From assembly GCA_034506395.1 (NCBI GenBank), contig JAPDPQ010000028.1:1-64000 (forward strand): a DNA stretch of 64,000 nt, read 5' to 3'. Shown here piece by piece: positions 43,452 through 52,193 of the stretch. The notes under the pieces are model-generated. The model was not told the origin of the DNA. It saw only the letters and a program-made list of their open reading frames with translations, and searched no databases. The translations under genes and the position numbers were made by a program. Numbering within the stretch: the stretch's first letter is position 1; every line of letters starts with the position of its first letter. The stretch comes from a candidate division KSB1 bacterium. Lineage in GTDB: Bacteria > Zhuqueibacterota > Zhuqueibacteria > Thermofontimicrobiales > Thermofontimicrobiaceae.

Positions 43452-43510
43452 AAAAATGGGAATTGCAACTTCAACGCTGATTCCTCCGTTGCAGAACAAA
43501 TCCCATTTTT
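43452..43510. terminator. Strong hairpin with flanking T/A runs, possible bidirectional terminator or small RNA
   Basis: AAAAATGGGA (43452-43461) pairs perfectly with TCCCATTTTT (43501-43510), and TGCAAC (43464-43469) pairs with GTTGCA (43488-43493) inside it. T-runs occur on the descending side of both strands, as in bidirectional terminators. It lies about 435 bases beyond the thiL stop, far for that gene, so an unannotated small RNA is an alternative. Confidence 0.45.
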
Positions 43511-43566
43511 GTTATATTATCGAGATACCGATTTTGATACCTGTCCACACTTCAATGTGAACAATC

Positions 43567-43575
43567 TGTGGATAA
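43567..43575 (-). promoter_or_regulatory. Perfect DnaA box (TTATCCACA on minus strand)
   Basis: TGTGGATAA reads as the exact consensus DnaA box on the minus strand. A second perfect copy in the same orientation lies 163 bases away within the same gene-free region. Confidence 0.5.
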
Positions 43576-43729
43576 CTTGTGCTTAGCCATATATTACCTA
43601 ACATGAATTGGATCAAGATCGATCACGATATTTTTTCTCATAATTTAATTCACAAAATATCAGAGGGTTGATTGAATTGAAAATTAAGGGCACTCGGGCG
43701 GTCAATCGAGCTGATTCCTGCAGATCGAA

Positions 43730-43738
43730 TGTGGATAA
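43730..43738 (-). promoter_or_regulatory. Perfect DnaA box (TTATCCACA on minus strand)
   Basis: Second exact TGTGGATAA in the gene-free region; its right flank CTT matches that of the first copy (TGTGGATAACTT at both). Confidence 0.5.
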
Positions 43739-43944
43739 CTTCTACCCACTACCATATATAGTAGCGTGACAAAAAATTAATACAATTTATTTGTTCGTAA
43801 CGTCGCTAAGCTATTTGTGCTTCATTTTAAAAATATGAATTGGCGTTTCGGCATGTACTCAAAATTGTGCACAGACATCACAAGGGAAGCTTTTGTAGCT
43901 TTCATGAGATATACATCTTGAGCGCGAATCAGAAGAAATAGTGC

Positions 43945-44997
43945 CTATGATGAGATAGATCGGTGGCTAAAATGATCCCAGGCTTTAGCTTCTATTGATA
44001 TTTTTTTTCCCTTTGAGTCAATCAAAAAGCAGCCTGCCTCAGGAGCTCGGACGCATCCAATCTCGAATAAGCTGATGTTGCATTGCTGAGCGATGGTCGC
44101 AAGCAGCGCATCGGGAGTTTCTGGCTTCATCGTGACCAATAATTCATAATCTTCCCCACCATAAAGCACGATATCCCACACTGAGCAGTTGACCAACTCG
44201 CAAGCCTGAAGAAGTAGATCGGGGAGAGGAATGCGATGCTGATAGAGTTCAGCACCCACTTGGCTTGCGGCAAGGATATGCTGAAGATCTCCAGCCAACC
44301 CATCGCTGATATCGATCATGGCGGTGGCGAAACCGCATTGCGCCAACATTTGGCCAGCGGCGATCCGAGGTATTGGCTGCAAATGCTTTTGAACCAATGG
44401 ATCGAACTGTTTGGGAAAAGCAGGGCCATAATGTTCTAAGATCGCAAACCCGGCTGCAGAAGCACCCAGTGGACCTGTAACAAAAATGCGATCGTTAGGT
44501 TTGGCGCCTGATCGGAGCAAAAATTGTCCAAATTCAACCATGCCAATGAGCGTAATGTCAATGATCAGGCCACAATCCGACTGAGCCAGATTTCCACCGA
44601 TAATGGCAGCAGAGAATTCCGCTAATTGATCACAGATCCCGCGATAGAGATCATCAAAATCAACCAGGGGGAGTGATTGTGGGAATGCTAATGAGGTGAG
44701 TGCACAGAGCGGCTTGCCTCCCATGGCAGCGATATCGCTGAGATTGACAGCCGCAGCGCGCCGACCCAGTTGATAGCGCGAAAGATGATTCGACCGAAAA
44801 TGTTGTCCCTCGATTTGAATATCGCAGGTCACTAGGATTTCCCGCTGGTCATCCAATCGAATCACCGCAGCATCATCTCCGATGCCTGTGATCACTCCAC
44901 TTGGTACAAATTTTGGAATAAACCGTTGAAGCCGGGCAATTAAACCGAATTCACCAATGTCGGAAACCGTCGGCTGAGCAACCATAATTTTCCCCAT
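43945..44997 (-). CDS. thiL: Thiamine-monophosphate kinase
   Basis: The 350-residue enzyme phosphorylates thiamine monophosphate to the active diphosphate. Family motifs are VITGIGDDAAVI, the VTCDIQIEGQHF segment (usually DxxVEGxHF), YQLGRRAAAVNLSDIAAMGG, AAIIGGNLAQS (usually GGDT), DISDGLAGDL and LYGGEDYELLV, which bind ATP, magnesium and substrate. The GGDT-to-GGNL change is the main departure. The ATG is six bases after GAAGG. No thiamine riboswitch is visible upstream. It follows the SbcD-like gene by 213 bases, so it may have its own promoter. Confidence 0.9.
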   Translation of the reverse strand: MGKIMVAQPTVSDIGEFGLIARLQRFIPKFVPSGVITGIGDDAAVIRLDDQREILVTCDIQIEGQHFRSNHLSRYQLGRRAAAVNLSDIAAMGGKPLCALTSLAFPQSLPLVDFDDLYRGICDQLAEFSAAIIGGNLAQSDCGLIIDITLIGMVEFGQFLLRSGAKPNDRIFVTGPLGASAAGFAILEHYGPAFPKQFDPLVQKHLQPIPRIAAGQMLAQCGFATAMIDISDGLAGDLQHILAASQVGAELYQHRIPLPDLLLQACELVNCSVWDIVLYGGEDYELLVTMKPETPDALLATIAQQCNISLFEIGCVRAPEAGCFLIDSKGKKISIEAKAWDHFSHRSISS

Positions 44998-45210
44998 CGA
45001 AAACCTTCAACTAAGAATTGAGAATTGCCACTGATGCCCGATCAATTTCTTCCCTGTGCTCTCAACAATTTGGCTGCATGTTTGGTTCTTTGCTAAAAGA
45101 CAATTATTCCAACCAATGATTGGAAGAACAGGAAACGTCATCTGGATTTTCAGCCAGGAATTTGCTATGGTCAGGTTCATCGTATAGGCTGGATTCTGAA
45201 GCTGCTTGAA

Positions 45211-46326
45211 TTATGTCTCTCTCGTCAGATATTCCAGGCCGATGCGCTTCAGTCGCTCTCGATCGGACTCCTCTTCAACGGCCATTTCGATATACCGTTC
45301 GAATTCTGCAGGCACGCTCCCTAGCTCACTGGCAGGTTTGCTGGCCCCAGAGCTTTCAACCCATTGCGAAATGGACTTATTCAAATATAACACTTGAGGA
45401 AAAATCGCGTCAATCTCGCGGTTATCGAGTTTGATCAGCGTTTGGCGCGGAACGTTGATGAGCGCCAAGCTTACCAGCGCATCTTTCAAGTTCTCGGTTG
45501 ATCGTTTGTTCAATTCATCGTAAATTTCAGCCACGGCTAATTCACGACAATCGACTGGCGCTAATTTGATCATTGCCCGAGACGGGAGGTGATGATATTC
45601 GATTTTGTTTGTATCAGTATCAACCAGGACATAGCCAGTCGGGTTGCCGGCTTCATTGAAACTGGTGCGCTCGGTAGATCCGCTATAAACAACATGTGGC
45701 TTTATTTGAATATGCCGATGATAATGTCCCAGGGCAATATAATCGAAACGGATATCGGTTACTTGCTCGAGATCTGGGAGGCGCTGCTCGTTGAATTCAC
45801 CCATGGAAAAAGCCTTTTCTCCAGCCCATGCGCCATGGGTGAGCAAGATTTGATAATCATTTTTCCGATGGGGTTTAATCTCTTTAAAAGCGGCCTGAAG
45901 TTGCTCGGTTAACGAGCAGTGAGGGACACAATGAATTTCACAGTTATGGATACGAAAGCTTTGATACTGGCCTCGAAAGGCAGCATAGACATTTGGGAAC
46001 AGAGTAATCGATTCGAAGATCGAGCCAGTGGTGCGGATTTTCGGGGTAGAATGATTGCCTGAAATCATTATCAGCGGAACGCCGGCCTCGCTGACGCGCT
46101 GAATTCCGAGCAGCGCCACGGCAATAGCTCGATTGCTGGGCCGTGTGGTGTGAAATAAATCTCCAGCATGGAGCACGAAATCCGGTTTCTGTTCCAATAT
46201 CGCATTGATCAAATGGTCCCAAGCGCGATAAAAATCTTGCTCGCGCTGGTTGAGGCCAGTCTCTGGATCAATTTTATAGTACTCTGCATAGCCAAGATGA
46301 GTATCAGAACAATGTATGAATCTCAT
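45211..46326 (-). CDS. SbcD/Mre11-like DNA repair metallophosphoesterase
   Basis: The 371-residue protein has all five motifs of the calcineurin-like nuclease family: FIHCSDTHLG at the N-terminus, VLHAGDLFH, ISGNHSTP, ILLTHGAW and IALGHYHRH. The arrangement matches the exonuclease SbcD/Mre11 subgroup (COG0420), which cuts DNA ends and hairpins with two metal ions. The partner ATPase SbcC/Rad50 is not next to it, whereas in many bacteria the genes are adjacent. The C-terminal ~110 residues form the variable cap region. It lies 92 bases after the GWxTD gene, and may be part of that transcript. Confidence 0.85.
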   Translation of the reverse strand: MRFIHCSDTHLGYAEYYKIDPETGLNQREQDFYRAWDHLINAILEQKPDFVLHAGDLFHTTRPSNRAIAVALLGIQRVSEAGVPLIMISGNHSTPKIRTTGSIFESITLFPNVYAAFRGQYQSFRIHNCEIHCVPHCSLTEQLQAAFKEIKPHRKNDYQILLTHGAWAGEKAFSMGEFNEQRLPDLEQVTDIRFDYIALGHYHRHIQIKPHVVYSGSTERTSFNEAGNPTGYVLVDTDTNKIEYHHLPSRAMIKLAPVDCRELAVAEIYDELNKRSTENLKDALVSLALINVPRQTLIKLDNREIDAIFPQVLYLNKSISQWVESSGASKPASELGSVPAEFERYIEMAVEEESDRERLKRIGLEYLTRET

Positions 46327-46417
46327 TGTGTCTGCCCGCTATTTAATGTATCGCCAAATACATGATCAAATCTATGATATGGGCATCCATCTAATCTCTT
46401 GAGGCTCATCCCAAGGG

Positions 46418-47677
46418 CTAATATGATGGCCGAATATTTCCTGATACAAGTCGATAATCCCCAAACCCATATTCATCATAGAACACAAATTTTTCTCTTA
46501 AATCATCATAATACCACACTTCATATTCGCCCTGGTAGTATTGTGAGGGTGTTGTTCGTTCGACGCGATCAGGAGGGCCAAAGACGATATAAACGCGACC
46601 GCGATCGGTCCGCCATCCTTCTCGACGCGTATGGCTAAAGGTCCGATTCGCAAATTCGACGCGGCGATAGAATTCATCGAATAACGGGTTGTTCGGTGCC
46701 CCAGGGCTGGGATTTCGTTGATCCCAGAATGCCTTGAAAACGCTGTCTTTCTTTCCTTCTGGCGCGGTGACAAGTTTTTTCCAATCATCCGCATCAGTAA
46801 CATAGATCAATGGCCCAATCAGATCATTGACTGGCAACCCTTCGAACGTTTGCAGGCCAGCAACAAATCGAAGATCCTTTCGAACCGTTTTGATCTGCCC
46901 ATCACCCGTGGCGCGTAATACCAGCTGATTTTCCCCCTGTATCATGCTCTCTTTATTGATTTGCAAAAACACCTTGGTGATCTCCTGAATCGGCACAATC
47001 TGCTGAACAAACGTGAAGCCCTCTGCACCCTCCTTTTGTCTCAACACTGATTCAAGTTTGATCTCCCGCTTATTTATTGGACTGACGACTTCGGCAAACA
47101 CAAAGATTTTGTCCTGAATTGGTATCCGAAACGATGGGATCACATTCTGTTCAGGAATATTATGCGTGTCCGCCTCGCTGATAAACAGCACATCGCTGAC
47201 CTCAATTTGGTTTCTTTTGAAGGCGCGGACCGTTTTCCTTCGGTCCTGAAGCCGCAGCCGATTGGAATTTCGATCGAGCAAGCGAATTTGGAACAGATAT
47301 TCATCCGCTGGCAATTTCAGCGCAAATCGATGCACGCGCTGCACTTTTGGATCGATGGTTGTCGCATAGCTGCGCTCGAATACTGTAAAGTTTCGATCCT
47401 CGGTCAGAATCGATCTGCCTCGAAGATTGGAAACACCAATATTGATCTGATATCGGGCAGAAAAGCCAGAGTCGCTGGTCACATACTGAAGATGCGTGTT
47501 TCGGACCCATACATAGACGAATGTCTCTGGCTGTTGAAATCCCTCACTGGGGAATGAGACAATTTCGAAATCGAAGCGGGGAAGAAACCTCTCATTATCT
47601 TGAGCTTTTCCCAGCCAAGGCAACAAGACAATTAGGATAGGAACTAACAATAACTTATTTTTCATCACGCCAATCAT
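46418..47677 (-). CDS. Secreted GWxTD-domain protein
   Basis: The 419-residue product has an N-terminal signal peptide (KLLLVPILIVLLPWLGKAQ) and ends in a GWxTD domain (about 300-419) with the naming motif GWRTDRGRVYIVFGPPD, followed by EVWYYDDLREKFVFYDEYGF. The domain is characteristic of FCB-group bacteria and has no firm function; the N-terminal part is beta-rich. It is transcribed just after the protease/propeller/barrel gene (57 bases between them), so the two may build one envelope system. ATG at 47675-47677 follows GAGGAAAAT closely; a second ATG four codons on is possible. Confidence 0.82.
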   Translation of the reverse strand: MIGVMKNKLLLVPILIVLLPWLGKAQDNERFLPRFDFEIVSFPSEGFQQPETFVYVWVRNTHLQYVTSDSGFSARYQINIGVSNLRGRSILTEDRNFTVFERSYATTIDPKVQRVHRFALKLPADEYLFQIRLLDRNSNRLRLQDRRKTVRAFKRNQIEVSDVLFISEADTHNIPEQNVIPSFRIPIQDKIFVFAEVVSPINKREIKLESVLRQKEGAEGFTFVQQIVPIQEITKVFLQINKESMIQGENQLVLRATGDGQIKTVRKDLRFVAGLQTFEGLPVNDLIGPLIYVTDADDWKKLVTAPEGKKDSVFKAFWDQRNPSPGAPNNPLFDEFYRRVEFANRTFSHTRREGWRTDRGRVYIVFGPPDRVERTTPSQYYQGEYEVWYYDDLREKFVFYDEYGFGDYRLVSGNIRPSY

Positions 47678-47734
47678 ATTTTCCTCTTCAAAGTCTCGTA
47701 AAAATTATTTACAATCAATTGCACTTTCGTCGCT

Positions 47735-50700
47735 TTAAAAATCTAGGCCAATTGACCAGTAGTACAGCGGTTTTGACACATGATTGAAATCGGTTCTCCA
47801 GGCAGCGTCGAAGCGCAGCAACACGAAATATAGGTTTGCCCGAATCCCATACCCAAATCCGGTGACAATATCTCGGACATATCGCTCGCCATTGGGCTTC
47901 GTCGCAGTGAAGCGCCAAGCACGATCATTGCTCCAAGCAGAGCCGGCATCGAGGAAGAACGACCCAAGGATGTTGGACAATCCGAAACGAAATGGGAATT
48001 TCGTGATAAAATACTCGACGAATGGGAATCGAAATTCCGTATTGATCATGGCGGCGCGAGTACCGACTAGTTCATAGAGCTCGGCGCCACGAAGCGGCAT
48101 CATCCATTCTGACAGAAAATAATCGGAGATATCCGAGAGACCAATATCTTGATAGAATCGATAATTAAGCCAGTTTTCGACCCCTCCCATGATAAACAAT
48201 GTGGGATTCTTGCCAAAACTGGCGCCGCCAGAAAAGCGCAGCGCAAATGTATAGTCATTTCCAATTGAGTAATAGCGACGGAAGTCAAAACTGCTGGTCA
48301 GAAACTCCTTGCCATTACTACCGATTTTGGGACTTCCCACCAGGCCGATGTAATTGCGATTTCCCCTCGCTGGCCCAATATAGCGCCAGATCGTATTATC
48401 GGTATTATAGGCGAGAGTGGGCATAACCACGGAATAGCTGTACGGCTGGAAGAAAAAGTAAGAAAGGAATTCCTGACGGATATTAAAATATTCCAAACCG
48501 GCATCTATCCTATGAAAACGCGAAAACGGATAAGAGGCATTGGCGGCAACACCCCGACGTAAAAAGCGGACCGTTCCCACTTCGGTCAAAAAATAGTTAA
48601 CAAACTGATAACTGACGATCGACCAATCCGTTCGATTTTTCAAATTCGCATACCCTAAAAGGAAGTCACTGTTGTTCAAATCGCGGATGACATTAGCGCC
48701 CAGGACGATTTGATGATCGCCCAGCACATCGCTCAGATAGAGCTGGGTGAGACCATAGACGCCCAAAATAGGATCATAACCCGCGTTGACATCGACATAA
48801 TCCAATCCGAATTTGACCTTATATGGATTGGTTCGAAATGCCCCGCTCGGTTCCTTGAACGCATCCGTAGCCAGCCGCACCTCTCGTTTTGGTCCACTCA
48901 CTTCATCGACGATACCTCGTCGGAAATTCGAACCGAACACATATCGGGAGAAATCCTGGCCACTTTTCACCGTTGTTTCGATTTTCTGCCCTTCATTTTC
49001 ACTCCCTGGAGCCACGGATACCCGCGGAGGTTGCATACGCTTGAGCATATAAGCTGTCAGTTTTGGCTCGGCGGTTCCTTCCCGAATCGATCCCATGGGA
49101 TCTGCCCAAAGGAAAATATCATATCCACCGTTGGAAAAAGCAGTAAACGCCAGCCGCGAGCTCTTCTGTCCGATGGAAAGCTGCGCCACCCCGTTAATGA
49201 TGTCGGTCAGCGCTTTAACTTCTTCGGTCTCCATGTCCATATAATAGATATTGGAAATGCCGGTGTGGTCGGAAATAAACAGCAGATACTTGCCGTCTGG
49301 GGTCCATTGCGGCGATCTCTCGTCCAGTTCAAAGTTGGTCAAGCGGCGCAGCCCCGCACCATTGGCTTTCACCAGGTAGATATCGGTCGTCCGATAATCA
49401 TGATCTTCAATTCGAATCTCCTTCAACAATTCAGCCGGCTCGACATTCTCTTTTCGATCAGACACGAACGCTAACATCGCGCCATCTGGAGACCAGGCTG
49501 GCTGAGCGTCACTAAAAATGTCATTAGTAATCTGGCGAAGTTGCTTGGTGTCGATATCAAACACATAGATATCGGAGCAACATCCTTTTACACCGACAAA
49601 GGCGATTTCATTGGACACAGGCGACCATGCCGGGGCGAAAACCCCATCCATTCCGAATTTGTAGGAGTTGACAATCCGCCGCCGCTGGACATCGAGAATG
49701 TTGAGAGCATCCTCCCCAGCCGATCGAGCAGTAAAGGCCAAATATTTTCCATCATTGGACCAGCTCATGCCTGGACGCAGCCATTGCAATTCCTCAAGAT
49801 CCGCTTTTCGTTGGCCCGAAACTAATTTGCGCAGTTGCTTCCTATCTGTGGCTGATACCACATAAATGTCGAAATAGCCGCTGCGATCCGTGAGAAAAGC
49901 GACGCGATCCCCAGTAGGAGAAACTGCAGGACTGTTATTCACAAAATTTTTCCAATCTGTGTGATCCGTCAATGGCTGGGCATAATCGTAAGGTTGTTTT
50001 CGATTGGCAATTTCTGGCCAATATTTCTTTCGCATGTAGCGTTGCCATTTTTTGCTGGATTCGTCGAGGTTTTCATTCAGCGCATTGCGCCAGGCACGAT
50101 CGAAGTTGCGCGTGGTTCGGATGCGCTGCAATAGCTCGGTCACCTTCTGACGGCCATACGTCTCCTCGATGTAATTGAGCACTGCCTGCCCCCCTTTATA
50201 AGCAAGATAAGCCTGGAGATACTGAATCGGAGGCAAATACCCAGCCAAAGTCGCGTCTCGAACAAACATATCAGAATCCGTATCCCAGCCAATCGAACAA
50301 TACTCCGCCATCCCTTCGATAAACCATATCGGCGGCGCTGAGCGCGATACCCCTTGGATGATCGATCCTGGGCCAGCCCCATACAAAAACTGGAGCATCA
50401 CCGCATGCGTCAACTCGTGATGAATCACATGCCGAAATTGCTCGTAGGAGCCATCAAAGGGGATGACAATGCGGTTTTTGAGAAACTCGGTGAATCCACC
50501 CACCGATTCCTCCACAACTTCTGGCGAGGTATTGGTTTCAGTAAAATCATTATGCGACCGATAGACGATAATTGGGATGCGATCGATCAGTTGATAATTG
50601 AATAACTGTTTGAGCGACACATAGGAAGACTCGGCAACGCTGGCTGTAAATTCAGCCAAGCGACGCCCCCCTTGATAGTAGTAAATATCGAAATGCGTGC

Positions 50701-50833
50701 TCTGAATGAACTCCCAATTTTTTCTTTCATATTGGACCTTGTTCCGGCCAAATCTCTGCCCATTCGCAGCGCCGGCCAAGATTATCCCAGCGAAAATGAA
50801 AATGAAAAGGAAAAATATCTTGCTCGTTCTCAT
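47735..50833 (-). CDS. Outer-membrane fusion: MA-type zinc peptidase, TolB-like propeller and BamA-like barrel
   Basis: The 1032-residue protein has a signal peptide (residues 1-25). Residues ~35-260 form a gluzincin-type peptidase domain with zinc motif HELTH (139-143) and a downstream WFIEGMAEY supplying the third ligand. Residues ~285-590 contain about six PD40/TolB-like beta-propeller blades (SPTGDRVAFLTDRSGYFDIY, SWSNDGKYLAFTAR, AWSPDGAMLAFVSDR, QWTPDGKYLLFISDHTG). The C-terminal ~330 residues are rich in aromatic beta strands, and the protein ends in Phe (YYWSIGLDF), the signature of BamA/Omp85-family barrels. The whole looks like an outer-membrane-anchored protease with a sensor propeller; its substrate is unknown. 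The gene precedes the GWxTD gene and probably starts this transcript. Confidence 0.85.
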   Translation of the reverse strand: MRTSKIFFLFIFIFAGIILAGAANGQRFGRNKVQYERKNWEFIQSTHFDIYYYQGGRRLAEFTASVAESSYVSLKQLFNYQLIDRIPIIVYRSHNDFTETNTSPEVVEESVGGFTEFLKNRIVIPFDGSYEQFRHVIHHELTHAVMLQFLYGAGPGSIIQGVSRSAPPIWFIEGMAEYCSIGWDTDSDMFVRDATLAGYLPPIQYLQAYLAYKGGQAVLNYIEETYGRQKVTELLQRIRTTRNFDRAWRNALNENLDESSKKWQRYMRKKYWPEIANRKQPYDYAQPLTDHTDWKNFVNNSPAVSPTGDRVAFLTDRSGYFDIYVVSATDRKQLRKLVSGQRKADLEELQWLRPGMSWSNDGKYLAFTARSAGEDALNILDVQRRRIVNSYKFGMDGVFAPAWSPVSNEIAFVGVKGCCSDIYVFDIDTKQLRQITNDIFSDAQPAWSPDGAMLAFVSDRKENVEPAELLKEIRIEDHDYRTTDIYLVKANGAGLRRLTNFELDERSPQWTPDGKYLLFISDHTGISNIYYMDMETEEVKALTDIINGVAQLSIGQKSSRLAFTAFSNGGYDIFLWADPMGSIREGTAEPKLTAYMLKRMQPPRVSVAPGSENEGQKIETTVKSGQDFSRYVFGSNFRRGIVDEVSGPKREVRLATDAFKEPSGAFRTNPYKVKFGLDYVDVNAGYDPILGVYGLTQLYLSDVLGDHQIVLGANVIRDLNNSDFLLGYANLKNRTDWSIVSYQFVNYFLTEVGTVRFLRRGVAANASYPFSRFHRIDAGLEYFNIRQEFLSYFFFQPYSYSVVMPTLAYNTDNTIWRYIGPARGNRNYIGLVGSPKIGSNGKEFLTSSFDFRRYYSIGNDYTFALRFSGGASFGKNPTLFIMGGVENWLNYRFYQDIGLSDISDYFLSEWMMPLRGAELYELVGTRAAMINTEFRFPFVEYFITKFPFRFGLSNILGSFFLDAGSAWSNDRAWRFTATKPNGERYVRDIVTGFGYGIRANLYFVLLRFDAAWRTDFNHVSKPLYYWSIGLDF

Positions 50834-51147
50834 CGTTACACCCTGGTTTCAGATTAAAAATTAAATTAAATGATATTATTCACCACAAAATTGGATAACT
50901 ATAGCTTTTGGATTCATATTATTTGAATAAGATTCGCTTCCCATCTTGAAGTCCCCAACTCTGGCAATTAGCTCATAACGATCAAGACATGGCTGCATTT
51001 CTTATCCGCAATTCTGCTATCGTAAACAAAACCGGCAACGAAAATCAGGGGAAACCGAATTTATATATTACTAAATCCGGCATTCAAACAAACCGTTCAA
51101 ACTTACGATACATTTCTTGACATTTGGCTTTTCATCGCGAAAATCGC
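50834..51147. other. 314-bp spacer
   Basis: AT-rich, no gene or RNA recognised. It should hold the promoter for the minus-strand protease/propeller gene that starts at 50833, but no clear -35/-10 pair stands out. Confidence 0.4.
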
Positions 51148-52083
51148 TTATCCAATAAGCCAAGTAATGGCGATCGATAAGCTCAACAACATAGAAAAGA
51201 CCAAATGAAGCTGTACATTTAGTTGAGCTGCGGCTTTCAGCTCATTCGGTTCATCAGAATGACGTTTTAGGATGCCAGCGATCCTGGGCAAAATGAGCAA
51301 ATATGGCAGCCATGTGATTAATAAGATCCAACCATTGGTTTTTAATTTATACGCCAACAGGCCGACATTCATCATGAGCAGCATCTGAACCACCAAGTAA
51401 ATCATGCTGGTAGTTCGATTGCCCAATCGGACGGCACTGCCCCATTTACCAGCCGCCCGATCAGCATCCCGATCGATCATTTGGCCCAACAAAAGAATCG
51501 ACAACGTGCTAATGCCAGTAATTGGCATCGCTAAAACAATTATTGGGTGAAAGTTCAAATTTTGGCTCACTGCTGCAATCAAAATAGCCATCGGCCCAAA
51601 TGCAAACCATACTGCGAGCTCACCCAATCCCCGATATGCTAATTTGATTGGCGCTGCCGTGTAGTATTTGCTGAGAAACGCAGCGAATAAATATAATGCC
51701 CATAGATAGGGCCAATGGGTCCGATCGATCACCAGCGTCAACGCAATGGTTGCCACGAGCGCGATAAGCAAACCCGCCCGAGCCAACCAATACATTCGGG
51801 AAATCATTTCGGGATATCGGACCAAAATGCCAGACCCGCCGCTGAACGGATTCCGATGGACATTTACTCGGTCTGTTCCCTGTTTGGTATCATAGATATC
51901 GTTGTATACGTTGGTAGCAACGTGTAAACCGATGCCAATGATTAAGACGATTAAAAAGCCCAAAACATTCATCTTCTGATTGATAACGACGGCAAGTAGC
52001 GTTCCTGCAATCAAAGGGGAGAGGATCGACGACAGGAACGGTGCGCGCGCCATTTGAAAGATATTTGGATATGGAGATGCCAC
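51148..52083 (-). CDS. UbiA-family prenyltransferase, MenA-like
   Basis: The 311-residue membrane protein has about eight or nine helices and the two Asp-rich signatures of aromatic prenyltransferases: NVYNDIYDTKQGTDRVN (NDxxDxxxD type) and GQMIDRDADRAAGKWG (DxxxD type). Between them, NPFSGGSGILV and the overall length fit 1,4-dihydroxy-2-naphthoate octaprenyltransferase (MenA) of menaquinone synthesis more than UbiA proper, though sequence alone cannot separate MenA from homogentisate-type enzymes. A tocopherol-cyclase-like gene diverges 110 bases away, which favours a quinone or chromanol context. No other men genes are in the window. Confidence 0.82.
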   Translation of the reverse strand: MASPYPNIFQMARAPFLSSILSPLIAGTLLAVVINQKMNVLGFLIVLIIGIGLHVATNVYNDIYDTKQGTDRVNVHRNPFSGGSGILVRYPEMISRMYWLARAGLLIALVATIALTLVIDRTHWPYLWALYLFAAFLSKYYTAAPIKLAYRGLGELAVWFAFGPMAILIAAVSQNLNFHPIIVLAMPITGISTLSILLLGQMIDRDADRAAGKWGSAVRLGNRTTSMIYLVVQMLLMMNVGLLAYKLKTNGWILLITWLPYLLILPRIAGILKRHSDEPNELKAAAQLNVQLHLVFSMLLSLSIAITWLIG

Positions 52084-52193
52084 TTTGTTTCCCTCTTAAA
52101 AATACATTGCTTTCTTCAACTATTTTCATTACTTTTTTGTTAAACTGATAAGACATAAAAAAGTTTTCTGATAGGCTCTCGGTTGGAGTTGCA

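Larger units (their letters stand above)
43143..43944. other. 800-bp AT-rich gene-free region with DnaA boxes and hairpins
   Basis: No gene is convincing on either strand. The stretch holds a CTCAAAA/TTTTGAG hairpin (43364-43421), a strong hairpin at 43452-43510, and two perfect TGTGGATAA DnaA boxes (43567-43575 and 43730-43738). TTATCAACA at 43271-43279 differs from the box by one base. It could contain an origin or DnaA-titrating site, or simply regulatory sequence for the flanking genes. Confidence 0.5.

Noticed and set aside
44998-45210. Thiamine (TPP) riboswitch upstream of thiL
   Set aside because: The spacer lacks the CUGAGA and ACCUGA core motifs; only a small TTCCAA/TTGGAA palindrome is present.
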